A stretch of DNA of 64,000 nt. It comes from an uncultured Clostridia bacterium (GTDB taxonomy: Bacteria > Bacillota > Clostridia > Oscillospirales > Ruminococcaceae). Positions 33,760 through 44,428 of the stretch are shown one piece after another. Position 1 is the first letter of the stretch. Each line of letters begins with the position of its first letter. A model generated the notes under the pieces. It was given only the letters and a program-made list of their open reading frames with translations. It was not told the origin of the DNA and searched no databases. Made by a program: the position numbers and the translations under genes. The stretch covers positions 62,001 to 126,000 of the forward strand of contig CANQXS010000003.1 in assembly GCA_947627875.1 (NCBI GenBank), written 5' to 3'.

Positions 33760-36705
33760 ATGCTGAAGCTCGAAAACATAATCAAGGATTACGACGCGGG
33801 AGGGGAGAGCGTCCGCGCGCTCAACGGCATTTCGATAGAATTCAGAAAGAGCGAATTCGTCGCGGTCCTGGGGCAGTCGGGCTGCGGAAAGACCACGCTG
33901 CTCAACATAATAGGAGGCCTCGACCAATATACCTCCGGCGATTTGCAGATCAACCATAAGTCCACGAAAAAATTCAAGGATTCCGACTGGGACACCTACC
34001 GCAACCATTCGATAGGCTTCGTTTTCCAGAGCTATAACCTCATTCCGCACCAGACCGTGCTTTCAAACGTCGAGCTCGCGCTCACTCTTTCCGGCGTGGG
34101 CAAGGCGGAGCGCAGGCGCAGAGCGAAGGAGGCCCTTGAAAAGGTCGGGCTGGGGGACCAGCTCAAAAAGAAGCCGAATCAGATGTCGGGCGGGCAGATG
34201 CAGAGGGTAGCCATCGCGAGAGCTCTCGTGAACGACCCCGAGATACTCCTTGCCGACGAGCCGACCGGCGCTCTCGATTCTCAGACGAGCGTTCAGATAA
34301 TGGATATCCTTAAGGAAATATCGAAGGATAAGCTCATAATAATGGTCACCCATAACCCCGAGCTTGCAGATAAATACGCCTCCCGCACCGTAAGGCTGCT
34401 CGACGGCGAGATAATAAGCGACTCCGACCCCTACGACGGCGCCGAAGAGGCCTCGGAGCACCAGAGCGAGGTTAGAAGCGTGAAAAAAGGTCAGAAGACC
34501 TCGATGTCGTTCTTCACAGCGCTTTCCCTTTCGCTCAACAACCTTATGACCAAAAAGACGAGGACCATTCTCACAAGCTTTGCGGGCTCTATCGGCATAA
34601 TCGGCATCGCGCTGATACTGTCGGTTTCGACCGGCGTTCAGACCTATATCGACCGCGTTCAGGAGGACACCCTTTCGAGCTATCCGATAACGATAAACGC
34701 CCAGGAAGTCGATATGACCCAGCTTATGACTTCGCTCAGAGACACCGCCAACGGCAGCTCGGAGTCGGGGCACGAGCTCGACGCCGTTTACGAGAGCAAG
34801 ATAATGTATGAGATGATGAACTCCTTAAACTCGATGGAGGCTCAGGAAAACAACCTCGTAAAATTCAAGGAATTTATCGAGAACGGCGACGAAATAAAGC
34901 AGTATTCCTCGGCGATAAGCTATGTTTACGACACCGATATGAACGTCTACACCAAAGACCCCGACGGAAAGATCGTTAAATCCGACATTCTCGAGCTTAT
35001 GAGCAGTATGTACTCGATGATGGGCTTTGAGACCTCGAGCTCGACTCTCTCCAACTTTATGCAGATAAACGCCTGGCAGGAGATGCTCGCGGGAATGGAC
35101 GGCGAGCTCGTCAACGACCTGCTCAAAGAGCAGAACGACCTCGTCGCTGGGCGCTGGCCCGAGAATTATGACGAGGTGGTAGTCGTCGTGAGCGACAAGA
35201 ACGAGCTAAGCGATATGATGCTCTACGCCCTCGGGCTTAAGACCCTCGACGACATTCAGGACGCTCTCAAGAGCGCCGCGAATCAGGAGCAGATAGACAC
35301 CTCTGAATTCGGAAGCTGGAGTTATGACGACATTTTGGGGCTCGACTTCCGCGTTATCCTCGACTGCGACAAATATCAGCGCTCTGGCGACGGCTACGTC
35401 GACCTCAGCACCACCGACACCGGACTACAGCTCCTCTACGACTCCGACAACGCGATACGCCTTAAAGTTGTAGGAATAGTCCGCCCGAGCAAGGACGCCG
35501 TCGCCTCCTTCCTCACCGGAGCGGTGTGCTATCCCGCCGCGCTCACGGATTACATCATCGAGCGGACCAATTCGAGCGACATCGTTAAGGCTCAGCTCAG
35601 CGATCCCGAGACCGACGCCATAAGCGGGCTGAAATTCAAGGTCGACGGCGAAGAGCCCTCGGAAGAGGAGATAAAGACCGCCGTTGACGGCTGGGTATCG
35701 GGGCTTAGCAACACCGAAAAATCCGCGCTCTATACCGAGCTCGCGTCTATCCCGACCGAGGAATACCTCGCTTCGGCGATAGGGCAGTACCGCGCTGCTA
35801 TGGACGACGCGGCAATAGACAATATGCTGATGCAGGCGTTCGTCTCGCAGACTCAGATGGACGAGGAATCGGTTCTTGCCTACATTCAGAATATGGACGC
35901 TGAAACCAAAGAAGGCTATCTGAATCAGATACTCGCCGCAACAATTACTCAGCAGTATGCCGAACAGATACAGGCTCAGCTCGGAGCGCTTACGGCAGAC
36001 GACACCGCCGCGATGTTCGACGCCTCCGAGATAACTCCCGAGCAGTATGCCTATATTTACGACAACCGCCTGCCCTCGACCCGCTCTGATTCGACCTACG
36101 AGCAGAATCTCAGGCTCCTCGGTCAGGTAGACCTCGATTCCCCGCGCTCGATATACATTTACGCCTCTACCTTTGAAAACAAAGACTTCATCTCCGACGC
36201 CATAGCCGCCTATAACGACGCCGGCGACGAGGCGGACAACATCGTTTATACCGATTACGTTGCCCTTCTGATGTCGTCGGTAACAACGATAATCAGCGCG
36301 ATATCCTATGTTCTTATAGCCTTCGTTGCGATTTCGCTTGTCGTAAGCTCGATAATGATAGGAATAATCACCTATATCTCCGTCCTCGAGAGGACCAAGG
36401 AGATAGGTATCCTTCGCTCGGTAGGCGCCTCGAAGAAGGACATTTCGAGGGTGTTCAACGCCGAAACGCTTATCGTCGGCTTCGTTGCCGGAGCCCTCGG
36501 AATAGGGATAACGCTGCTGCTTATCCTGCCTATAAACCTTGTTCTGCACCACCTCACCGGAATCGACAACCTCTCGGCGGTGCTGCCGGTCGCAGGTGCA
36601 GCGATACTCGTTATTATAAGCATGGCTTTAACTCTGATAGCGGGGCTCATTCCCTCGGGCATCGCCGCGAAGAAAGACCCTGTTGTTGCGCTGAGAACGG
36701 AATAA
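33760..36705 (+). CDS. Fused ABC transporter ATPase-permease (MacB/FtsX type)
   Basis: The start ATG 33760 follows GGGAGG (8 nt), giving 981 residues. About 1-230 is the ATPase: Walker A GQSGCGKTT, signature MSGGQMQRVAIARALVNDP and Walker B ILLADEPTGALD. One membrane helix follows (about 285-308), then an outer domain of about 530 residues, then three helices (about 855-975) with ERTKEIGILRSVGASKKD, the FtsX/MacB permease pattern. Such fused proteins move peptides or lipids at the outer face or couple ATP to extracellular work. No partner is next to it, and the substrate is unknown. The outer domain is much larger than in MacB. Confidence 0.85.
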   Translation: MLKLENIIKDYDAGGESVRALNGISIEFRKSEFVAVLGQSGCGKTTLLNIIGGLDQYTSGDLQINHKSTKKFKDSDWDTYRNHSIGFVFQSYNLIPHQTVLSNVELALTLSGVGKAERRRRAKEALEKVGLGDQLKKKPNQMSGGQMQRVAIARALVNDPEILLADEPTGALDSQTSVQIMDILKEISKDKLIIMVTHNPELADKYASRTVRLLDGEIISDSDPYDGAEEASEHQSEVRSVKKGQKTSMSFFTALSLSLNNLMTKKTRTILTSFAGSIGIIGIALILSVSTGVQTYIDRVQEDTLSSYPITINAQEVDMTQLMTSLRDTANGSSESGHELDAVYESKIMYEMMNSLNSMEAQENNLVKFKEFIENGDEIKQYSSAISYVYDTDMNVYTKDPDGKIVKSDILELMSSMYSMMGFETSSSTLSNFMQINAWQEMLAGMDGELVNDLLKEQNDLVAGRWPENYDEVVVVVSDKNELSDMMLYALGLKTLDDIQDALKSAANQEQIDTSEFGSWSYDDILGLDFRVILDCDKYQRSGDGYVDLSTTDTGLQLLYDSDNAIRLKVVGIVRPSKDAVASFLTGAVCYPAALTDYIIERTNSSDIVKAQLSDPETDAISGLKFKVDGEEPSEEEIKTAVDGWVSGLSNTEKSALYTELASIPTEEYLASAIGQYRAAMDDAAIDNMLMQAFVSQTQMDEESVLAYIQNMDAETKEGYLNQILAATITQQYAEQIQAQLGALTADDTAAMFDASEITPEQYAYIYDNRLPSTRSDSTYEQNLRLLGQVDLDSPRSIYIYASTFENKDFISDAIAAYNDAGDEADNIVYTDYVALLMSSVTTIISAISYVLIAFVAISLVVSSIMIGIITYISVLERTKEIGILRSVGASKKDISRVFNAETLIVGFVAGALGIGITLLLILPINLVLHHLTGIDNLSAVLPVAGAAILVIISMALTLIAGLIPSGIAAKKDPVVALRTE

Positions 36706-36734
36706 AATTTTTCAAAAAAATCCGCGGCGGGGTA

Positions 36735-36792
36735 TTGACAACTCCGCCGCGTTGTGTTATACTACATTTAACATTTAGGCTAAATGTTAAAT
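36735..36792 (+). promoter_or_regulatory. Promoter and 27-bp palindromic operator of the ArsR-SdpI operon
   Basis: TTGACA (36735-36740), 17 bp and TATACT (36758-36763), then a perfect palindrome of two 13-bp arms around one G (36766-36792, ATTTAACATTTAG and its inverse). It sits just after the -10, so a bound repressor would block transcription. It fits autorepression by the ArsR-family protein encoded next. Confidence 0.9.
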
Positions 36793-36815
36793 GATGACCC
36801 GAAAGGAGCGACCCG

Positions 36816-37088
36816 ATGGGACTTCAGGCGACGCTTCGCGCCCTTGCCGATCCTACAAGGCGCGAGATACTCAACATTTTAAAGAGCGGACCTCTTTCTG
36901 CGGGGGAGATATGCGAGAGGTTCGACATTACCGGCGCGGCGATCTCGCGGCATTTATCGGTACTCAGGGAAGCCGATCTTATACGCGACCGCCGCGAGGG
37001 AAAATTCATCTATTACGAGCTCAACGCCTCGGTGCTTGAGGAAATAATTCTCTGGATAAAGGATTTAGGAGGTAACGAAAATGATTAA
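36816..37088 (+). CDS. ArsR/SmtB-family repressor, SdpR-like
   Basis: 90 residues. The winged helix is clear: LRALADPTRREILNILKSGP, then AGEICERFDITGAAISRHLS with recognition helix AAISRHLSVLREADL and wing RREGKFIYYEL. There are no metal-binding cysteines, as in the SdpR group that controls SdpI-type immunity genes. The stop overlaps the SdpI gene by 8 bp, and a strong palindromic operator lies upstream. Confidence 0.9.
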   Translation: MGLQATLRALADPTRREILNILKSGPLSAGEICERFDITGAAISRHLSVLREADLIRDRREGKFIYYELNASVLEEIILWIKDLGGNEND

Positions 37089-37740
37089 AAAATATCTGCC
37101 CGCTATAATAATAACCGCTCTGCTGACGGTTCTGCCGATAGTCTTAGGCTTGATACTCTGGGGCAGACTGCCCGACCCTATGCCCACCCACTTCAACGCT
37201 TCGGGCGAGGCTGACGGCTTTATGTCAAAGGCGGCTGCCGTTTTCGCGCTGCCGGCGTCGATGCTTTTGGTGCATATCGTATGCACGGTGACGACGTTTA
37301 TAGACCCCAAGCGCCGCAATATCGACGGCAAGCCGATTTTTATGGTGCTGTGGATATGCCCCGTTATGTCGATACTCGTAAGCGGCTTTATGTATGCCTA
37401 CGCCCTCGGAATGAATGTGAACATAACTACCGGCATGTTCATCGCCATAGGCATACTGTTTATCATTCTCGGAAACTACCTCCCGAAGTGCGGTCAGAAC
37501 TATTCGATAGGTATAAAAGTCCCGTGGGCTTTAAACGACGAAGCCAACTGGCAGGCGACCCACCGCTTCGGCGGGAAGGTTTTCGTTGCCGCGGGAGTGG
37601 TCACGGTTATCCTTGCGTTCTTTGTGACTGCCTCGCCGGTGCTGTTCTGGGTATATTTCGCGGTGGATATGATCGCCTGCGCGATTCCGGCGGTGTATTC
37701 CTATGTCTATTATCTCAGGCACGGGAAGAAGGAGGACTAA
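37081..37740 (+). CDS. SdpI-family membrane immunity-like protein
   Basis: 219 residues with six hydrophobic helices. The first part is DUF1648-like (ITALLTVLPIVLGLILWGRL then PDPMPTHFNASGEADGF) and the second the SdpI pattern (LGNYLPKCGQNYSIGIKVPW and ANWQATHRFGGKVFVA). In Bacillus, SdpI protects against the SdpC toxin and sequesters SdpR. Here the ArsR-SdpI pair is kept but no sdpC-like toxin gene is seen. A YhfC protein follows immediately. Confidence 0.88.
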   Translation: MIKKYLPAIIITALLTVLPIVLGLILWGRLPDPMPTHFNASGEADGFMSKAAAVFALPASMLLVHIVCTVTTFIDPKRRNIDGKPIFMVLWICPVMSILVSGFMYAYALGMNVNITTGMFIAIGILFIILGNYLPKCGQNYSIGIKVPWALNDEANWQATHRFGGKVFVAAGVVTVILAFFVTASPVLFWVYFAVDMIACAIPAVYSYVYYLRHGKKED

Positions 37741-38538
37741 ATGTTTTCTTCCTCGACGATAATTTTTTTGGCTGCGACGGGTCTGCTTTCCGTCGCGATA
37801 CCCGTTATCTGCGCGATTATGTTCAAATCAAGGGTTAAAACCGCGCCCGTTTCGGCGCTTTTTATCGGCGCGGCGGCGTTCTTTGTCTTCGCGCTTGTGC
37901 TTGAACAGCTTCTTCACGCCGTGATGATACCGCTCGTCTCAAAAAGCGATATCGCATTTGTGATCTACGGAGCACTCGCTGCCGGAATTTTCGAGGAGAC
38001 CGGCAGATTTGCTGCCTTTAAGACGCTTTTAAAAAAGCAAAACCGCCCCGAGTCTGCGGTTATGTACGGAATCGGTCACGGCGGCTGCGAGGCTGTTATG
38101 ATTTTGGGAATGTCGGCGCTTTCCGGAGCAGTAATAGCGATAACGGTAAATTCTGTCGGAATCGACGAAATGATAAAGCTTGCCTCTGCGGGCAGACCGG
38201 AGCTCGAAGAGACCGCAAGGCTTCAAATCGAGGCTTATGCCGGCTTCGGGCTCTCGAATATGTTGCTTTCGCTTTACGAGCGGGCGATGACGACAGCGCT
38301 TCATATTTCTCTGTCGGTGCTCGTTTTCGAGGGCGCAAAAACAAAGGGAAGGGCGTGGCTCTATCCTGTCTGCGTGCTTGTACATGCCGTCTGCGACGTT
38401 CCCTCCGCAATGTATCAGCGCGGGCTTTTGGGTCTCGCGGCGGTATATGCAATAACAACCGCACTGACTGCGGCTGTTGCCGTTTTCGCCGTAAGGTCGT
38501 TTAAAAGGCAACCCCGAGCCTTGGCGGCAGCCGAATAA
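37741..38538 (+). CDS. YhfC-family intramembrane protein, putative protease
   Basis: 265 residues, about seven membrane helices. It has the motifs shared with CAAX-type/PrsW-like membrane proteases: FEETGRF (about 84-90), YGIGHGGCEAV (about 103-113) and LVHAVCDVPS (about 218). Glu and His residues of this kind form the metal site in related families. It starts directly after the SdpI stop, so it belongs to the ArsR-controlled operon. Proteolytic action and substrate are inferred. Confidence 0.8.
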   Translation: MFSSSTIIFLAATGLLSVAIPVICAIMFKSRVKTAPVSALFIGAAAFFVFALVLEQLLHAVMIPLVSKSDIAFVIYGALAAGIFEETGRFAAFKTLLKKQNRPESAVMYGIGHGGCEAVMILGMSALSGAVIAITVNSVGIDEMIKLASAGRPELEETARLQIEAYAGFGLSNMLLSLYERAMTTALHISLSVLVFEGAKTKGRAWLYPVCVLVHAVCDVPSAMYQRGLLGLAAVYAITTALTAAVAVFAVRSFKRQPRALAAAE

Positions 38539-38561
38539 ACCGCCCGGGCGAAATAAAGAAT

Positions 38562-38588
38562 AAAAGCACCCTCATCGGGTGCTTTTTT
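38562..38588 (+). terminator. Terminator of the ArsR-SdpI-YhfC operon
   Basis: A 9-bp stem (38563-38571 with 38576-38584, loop TCAT) followed by six T. Confidence 0.85.
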
Positions 38589-38614
38589 GTATGCCGAAAA
38601 ATTTCCGAAAAGCT

Positions 38615-38667
38615 CTTGACAAGTAAACTTGGCAGTGATATAATCATCTTGACAAGAAAACTTGGCA
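38615..38667 (+). promoter_or_regulatory. Promoter with two 20-bp direct repeats
   Basis: TTGACA (38616-38621), 17 bp and TATAAT (38639-38644). The -35 lies inside the word CTTGACAAGTAAACTTGGCA (38615-38634), which returns with one change at 38648-38667, exactly 33 bp (about three helix turns) on. Each copy holds a CAAG...CTTG dyad. The copies flank the -10, as expected for repressor sites, most likely of the XRE protein two genes on. Confidence 0.8.
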
Positions 38668-38685
38668 CAATACGGAGGTATCATT

Positions 38686-39012
38686 ATGGACAAAGAAGAA
38701 ATTTTAGCGAAGAGCAGAGCCGAGAACAAAAACAAAGACGTTTACTGGTACGAAATATCGAAGCTCTCGGGGTCGGTAACTACCACGGTAATGCTGGTTA
38801 TTGCCGGAGTGTTTTTCGCCGTTCAGGCGATCACCGGCGGCGGGCTCAACTTCGGGCTGTGGGCGCTCGTTTTAAGTGCGGATATGGCGAACCACTGGTT
38901 CAAATACATAAAGCTCCGCCTCGGGGGAGAGCTCCTGGCGGCGCTGTGTTATACGCTGCTCGTATCCGTTATGTCGGGATACCATATCTACAGCCTGATA
39001 GCGGCTGCGTAG
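38686..39012 (+). CDS. Small membrane protein (DUF6442-like)
   Basis: 108 residues from ATG 38686 (GGAGG 8 nt upstream). The charged N terminus MDKEEILAKSRAENKNKDVY is followed by three hydrophobic helices (about 34-53, 57-72 and 83-105). Proteins of this kind usually precede a short XRE regulator, as here, with 13 bp between them. The function is unknown. Confidence 0.75.
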   Translation: MDKEEILAKSRAENKNKDVYWYEISKLSGSVTTTVMLVIAGVFFAVQAITGGGLNFGLWALVLSADMANHWFKYIKLRLGGELLAALCYTLLVSVMSGYHIYSLIAAA

Positions 39013-39025
39013 GGCGGTGGAACGT

Positions 39026-39232
39026 TTGGACGACAAGCTTATTCTGAAAAACCGCCTCAAAGAGGCTCGCGCCGAGTGTGGGCTTTCTCAGCAGCAACTT
39101 GCGAATATAGTCGGCGTATCGCGGAACACTATAAGCTCGATAGAAACCGGGCAGTTCTGCCCGACCGCAAAGCTCGCGCTTATACTCTGCACCGCGCTCG
39201 ACAGGAAGTTTGAAGACCTTTTCTACTTCTGA
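39026..39232 (+). CDS. Short XRE-family regulator (YozG-like)
   Basis: 68 residues if TTG 39026 is used (GGTGG 5 nt upstream); GTG 39017 would add three. It is an HTH alone: LILKNRLKEARAECGLSQQQ then VSRNTISSIETGQFCPT and the typical end FEDLFYF. Such Cro-like proteins usually repress the small membrane gene in front of them. The direct repeats at 38615-38667 are the probable operator. Confidence 0.88.
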   Translation: MDDKLILKNRLKEARAECGLSQQQLANIVGVSRNTISSIETGQFCPTAKLALILCTALDRKFEDLFYF

Positions 39233-39254
39233 GCGCCTTGCGCAGGCTCGGGGG

Positions 39255-40025
39255 CTATCTCTTTCGAAGGATATCGAGAGTATGGTGCGACGCGCCGACG
39301 AGGTCCTGCCGCTCGCAGGTCGCGAGGTGATATTCCACCCACTTTTCAAAGGTCTTCGCGTCCATAGCGTCGATGTACTCCCGCATATAATTTGTAGCGC
39401 CGTCCGTTGCCACGAGCTTTATCCGCTCCGCCGGAAGCTCCGCGTCGAGCTCGGCGATATCCTCGGTGCGGACAAGCTCGAATATCTCCTTCGGCTCGCT
39501 TACGCAGTGCCAGCCGTCGGTTATCATTTTGAGGTCCATCACCTCGCGGAGTTTGTTCATACCGAAGACATACTGTATCACCGTCGGCTCGTTCATACAG
39601 TAGGCGACTAAGATATGCCCGTTCGGCTTTGTAACGCGAACCGCTTCGGAGAGGGCGCGAAGCTTTTCCTCTTTGGTGTATAGGTGATACATCGGTCCCA
39701 ATACAAGGGTGAGCCCGAAATGATTGTCGGGAAGGGCGGAAAGGTCGAGGGCGTTGCCCTGTAAAACGGAGATTTTTTCACTGCCGTCGAGCTTTTTGCG
39801 TAGGATATCAAGGTTATGCTCTATCAGCTCTACTGCCGTAACGTCGCAGCCCTCTTTTGCGAGCGCGATGCTGTATCTGCCGGTGCCGGCGCCGATTTCA
39901 AGAATAGGTTCCGCAAGGTATTCGTGAATATACTTTTGGGTGGTGATATATTCTACCTGCCCGTGCTGAGAGAGCAGCCTGCCCTCCTCGTCGTAATTCC
40001 GGTAAAATTCTTCGAGATAGTTCAT
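39255..40025 (-). CDS. Class I SAM-dependent methyltransferase
   Basis: 256 residues from ATG 40025 with AGGAG 6 nt upstream. The SAM-binding motif I is ILEIGAGTGRYSIALAKEGC, with DVTAVELIEHNL (acidic loop) and LTLVLGPMYHLYT following. The substrate is unknown. It lies 17 bp after trpA and is probably read as the last gene of the trp transcript, though it has no evident part in tryptophan synthesis. Confidence 0.85.
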   Translation of the reverse strand: MNYLEEFYRNYDEEGRLLSQHGQVEYITTQKYIHEYLAEPILEIGAGTGRYSIALAKEGCDVTAVELIEHNLDILRKKLDGSEKISVLQGNALDLSALPDNHFGLTLVLGPMYHLYTKEEKLRALSEAVRVTKPNGHILVAYCMNEPTVIQYVFGMNKLREVMDLKMITDGWHCVSEPKEIFELVRTEDIAELDAELPAERIKLVATDGATNYMREYIDAMDAKTFEKWVEYHLATCERQDLVGASHHTLDILRKR

Positions 40026-40042
40026 TGGCGGCTCCTTTTTAC

Positions 40043-40802
40043 TCACATCGCTTCTTTCATCGACCTGACGTATTCCCCGACGTAGGGCGCGGCGTCTTTG
40101 CCGTATTTTTCGAGTATCTTTATTATCGCCGAGCCGACTATGGCGCCGTCCGAGAGCGCCGACATCTTTGCCGCCTGCTCGGGGGTGGAAATTCCGAAGC
40201 CTACCGCGCAGGGAATATCGGTGTTTTCGCGGATGACCTTTACTATCGCGCCGATGTCGGTTTTAATTTCGCTTCGCATTCCGGTAACGCCGAGGCTCGA
40301 AACAACGTAGATAAAGCCTTCGGCTTCTTTGGCTATCATCGCTATGCGGTTCTCCGAGGTGGGAGCGATGAGCGGGATAAGCGCTATTCCGTATTTGCGG
40401 CAGGTGGGGAGGAATTCGTCGCGCTCCTCAAACGGAAGGTCGGGCAGTATCAGCCCGTCGATGCCTATTTCGCGGCAGGTCGAGATAAAGCGCTCCGAGC
40501 CGTAGCTGAACACTACGTTCGCGTAGGTCATAAACACCAGCGGGATCTTGACGTCGGCGCGAAGATCACGCACGAGGTCGAATATTTTGTCGGTAGTAAC
40601 TCCGCCCGCAAGAGCGCGGATATTTGCGCCCTGAATTACCGGTCCTTCGGCGGTAGGGTCAGAAAAGGGAATGCCGAGCTCGATAAGGTCGGCGCCGTTT
40701 TTAACCGCCTCGCGGACGGTTTTTGCGGTGGTCTCAAGGTCGGGGTCGCCGCAGGTGATAAAGGGTATAAACGCCTTGCCGTTTTCAAATGCCGAACGTA
40801 TC

Positions 40803-40810
<8 letters not shown>
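40043..40810 (-). CDS. trpA: Tryptophan synthase alpha chain
   Basis: 255 residues from ATG 40810, inside the end of trpB (8-bp overlap), with AGAGGTG upstream. Motifs: [13 protein letters not shown], the catalytic glutamate in [19 protein letters not shown], and the aspartate in [12 protein letters not shown]. Cleaves indole-3-glycerol phosphate and passes indole to TrpB through a tunnel. Confidence 0.95.
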
Positions 40811-41993
<1,183 letters not shown>

Positions 41994-42006
41994 ATCAAAA
42001 TCTCCT

Positions 42007-42609
42007 TTATTTCGTATTTCTGACAGCATCCGCAAAGGCTTTCATCTTCGCGAAGTCCTTGATTTTATCGGTTTCGGTCCCCGAGCTGACGTCGACCGCG
42101 TAGGGGTGAAGCGCCCTCACGGCTTCCGACACGTTTTCGGGGTTGAGCCCTCCGGCGAGGAAGTAATCCCGCCCGAGTCCGGATATAAGCGACCAGTCGA
42201 AGCCTATTCCGCTGCCCGTTCCCGCGTCGAGAAGAACAAAGTCGGCAGGGGAGCGCGCGGCGAGCTCAACGTCGCCCTCGGAGGCAATTTTAAACGCCTT
42301 TATTACGGGCTTGCCGGTCTCTTCGCGGAGGCGGGTTATAAAGCCGCCGTCCTCGGCGCCGTGGAGCTGGGCGATGTCGATTATCCCGCTTTCAAGATAG
42401 TCTTTTACCTCGTCATACGGGTTGTCGACGAAAACTCCGACCGCCTTTATTTCTGGAAGCAAGGCTTTTTTGAGCTCGGCAGCCGTTTCGCGCGAGATGC
42501 AGCGCCGGAATTTCGGCGCGAGCACGAATCCCGCGTAATCCGGTCCGAGCCCATTGGCATAGCCGATGTCGCGTAGCGTTCGCAGCCCGCAGAATTTAAT
42601 TTTTGTCAC
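42007..42609 (-). CDS. trpF: Phosphoribosylanthranilate isomerase
   Basis: 200 residues. The start GTG 42609 overlaps the trpC stop (GTGA), and [15 protein letters not shown] is the expected N terminus with the general base Cys7. [14 protein letters not shown] and [14 protein letters not shown] form the phosphate site and its end. Converts phosphoribosylanthranilate to CdRP by Amadori rearrangement. Confidence 0.95.
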   Translation of the reverse strand: MTKIKFCGLRTLRDIGYANGLGPDYAGFVLAPKFRRCISRETAAELKKALLPEIKAVGVFVDNPYDEVKDYLESGIIDIAQLHGAEDGGFITRLREETGKPVIKAFKIASEGDVELAARSPADFVLLDAGTGSGIGFDWSLISGLGRDYFLAGGLNPENVSEAVRALHPYAVDVSSGTETDKIKDFAKMKAFADAVRNTK

Positions 42610-43385
42610 AGCCCTTTCAGCTCCTTAAGCCTTGCGCTTTTGTCTTTTGCGCGCATAAGCGTCTCGCCGACGAGGACCGCGTCTGCTCCTATTTCGCGGA
42701 GAGCGCTGATGTCGTCGGGGGAGCTTACCCCGCTCTCCGAGACGAATACCCTGTCCTTCGGGACGAGCTCGCGGAGCCTTCGGCTGTTTGAGGTATCGAC
42801 CGAGAAGTCCTTTAAGTTGCGGTTATTCACGCCGATTACCCTCGCGCCGCAGCCGAGGAGCGTTTCGACCTCGCTTTCGCCGTGGGCTTCGCAGAGAGCG
42901 GAGAGCCCGAGAGAGTCGCAGATCTGAATATAGTCGCGTATCTGCGGCGGCTCGAGGATAGAGCATATCAGCAGGACCGCCTTTGCCCCGAGGAGCCTCG
43001 CCTCGAAGATCATATAGCTGTCGACGGTGAAGTCCTTTCTGAGGCAGGGGACCGACACGCTTTTTGCTATTTCGCCGAGGTATTCGTCGCTGCCGAGGAA
43101 CTTCGTCGGCTCCGTCAAGACTGATATAGCGTCGGCTCCTGCGGCTTCGTAGTCCTTTGCAATCTCAAGATAAGGGAAATCGGGCGAGATGAGCCCCTTT
43201 GAGGGCGAAGCCTTCTTGCATTCGCAGATAAAGGCGACGTCCTCTTTTTTGAGAGCGCGCTCGAACTCGAACCCGAGCTTCGGCAGCGCAAGAGCCCTGC
43301 GCTCTATCTCGGCAGCGGGGAGCCTTAGCTTATTAAGCTCGGTGCGCTCTTTGGCGCTTTGAGCCAAAATGTCGAGTATATTCAT
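42606..43385 (-). CDS. trpC: Indole-3-glycerol phosphate synthase
   Basis: 259 residues from ATG 43385. Family motifs: FICECKKASPSKGLI with the catalytic lysine, ISVLTEPTKFLGSDEYL, LRKDFTVDSYMI, and GVNNRNLKDFSVD. Closes the indole ring from CdRP. Overlaps trpF by 4 bp and begins 1 bp after the trpD stop. Confidence 0.95.
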   Translation of the reverse strand: MNILDILAQSAKERTELNKLRLPAAEIERRALALPKLGFEFERALKKEDVAFICECKKASPSKGLISPDFPYLEIAKDYEAAGADAISVLTEPTKFLGSDEYLGEIAKSVSVPCLRKDFTVDSYMIFEARLLGAKAVLLICSILEPPQIRDYIQICDSLGLSALCEAHGESEVETLLGCGARVIGVNNRNLKDFSVDTSNSRRLRELVPKDRVFVSESGVSSPDDISALREIGADAVLVGETLMRAKDKSARLKELKGL

Positions 43386-43386
43386 A

Positions 43387-44403
43387 TCAAGCCTTTGAAG
43401 CCGCGGCGAATTCCTCAAGCTTGCGGTATGCGGCGCCAGAGTCTATAGCTTCGGCGGCAATCTTTATTCCCTCGGCTATCGAGGAGGCCTTTTTGGCGAC
43501 GTAAAGAGCCGCGCCCGCGTTCATAAGTACTGCGTCGCGCTTCGGACCTTTCGCGCCCTTGAGGATAGCGCGGGTTATATCGGCGTTTTCGGCGGGAGCG
43601 CCGCCCGCGAGGTCGGATTTCTTGCAGGTCTTAAAGCCGAATTCCTCGGGGGTGATGACGTATGACTTCGTTTTGCCGTCGGCAAATTCGCAGACGGTGG
43701 TCGGGGCGCTCAGCGATATCTCGTCTAATTTATCCTGACCGTAAACGACCATTCCGCGCTCTACTCCGAGGCTCATAAGTACCTGGGCGAGCGGCTCGCA
43801 GAGATAGTCGTCGTAAACGCCGAGGAGTATCATCTTAGGGCTGGCGGGGTTGGTGAGCGGACCGAGGATGTTGAACACCGTTCTGAAGCCGAGCTCGCGC
43901 CTTATCGCGCCGACGTATTTCATCGAGGGGTGGTATTTCTGGGCGAAGAAGAAGCATATCCCGACGGTGTCGAGCAGCTTTACGCACTTTTCGGGGTCAA
44001 GGTCGATGTTTACGTCGAGGGCTTCGAGGCAGTCGGCGGCTCCGCATTTCGAGCTTGCCGCGCGGTTGCCGTGCTTCGATACCTTTACCCCCGCCGCGGC
44101 GACGATTATCGCCGAGGTGGTCGAGATGTTTATCGAGCCGGCGTTGTCGCCGCCGGTGCCTACAATTTCGAGCAGCGGCTTGTCATATTCGACTTTGAGC
44201 GCGCGGGCTCTCATAGCCGCCGCGCAGCCGGCTATCTCGTCGATGGTCTCAGCCTTGGCGCTCTTTGTAGAGAGAGCCGCCAAAAAAGCGGCATTCTGGG
44301 TCGGGGTGGTCTCGCCGGTCATTATCTCGGTCATAACGGCGTAGGCCTCGTCGTAGGTGAGGTCTTCCTTGTTGACTATTTTTGCGATTGCTTCTTTTAT
44401 CAT
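43387..44403 (-). CDS. trpD: Anthranilate phosphoribosyltransferase
   Basis: 338 residues, ATG 44403 after GGAGG. The PRPP-binding loop is [20 protein letters not shown], followed by [19 protein letters not shown] and the anthranilate-site [14 protein letters not shown]. Transfers phosphoribose to anthranilate. It is separate from trpG here, whereas the two are fused in some bacteria. Confidence 0.96.
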   Translation of the reverse strand: MIKEAIAKIVNKEDLTYDEAYAVMTEIMTGETTPTQNAAFLAALSTKSAKAETIDEIAGCAAAMRARALKVEYDKPLLEIVGTGGDNAGSINISTTSAIIVAAAGVKVSKHGNRAASSKCGAADCLEALDVNIDLDPEKCVKLLDTVGICFFFAQKYHPSMKYVGAIRRELGFRTVFNILGPLTNPASPKMILLGVYDDYLCEPLAQVLMSLGVERGMVVYGQDKLDEISLSAPTTVCEFADGKTKSYVITPEEFGFKTCKKSDLAGGAPAENADITRAILKGAKGPKRDAVLMNAGAALYVAKKASSIAEGIKIAAEAIDSGAAYRKLEEFAAASKA

Positions 44404-44428
44404 TGTTGTTTCCTCCTTGGAAAGTTTA

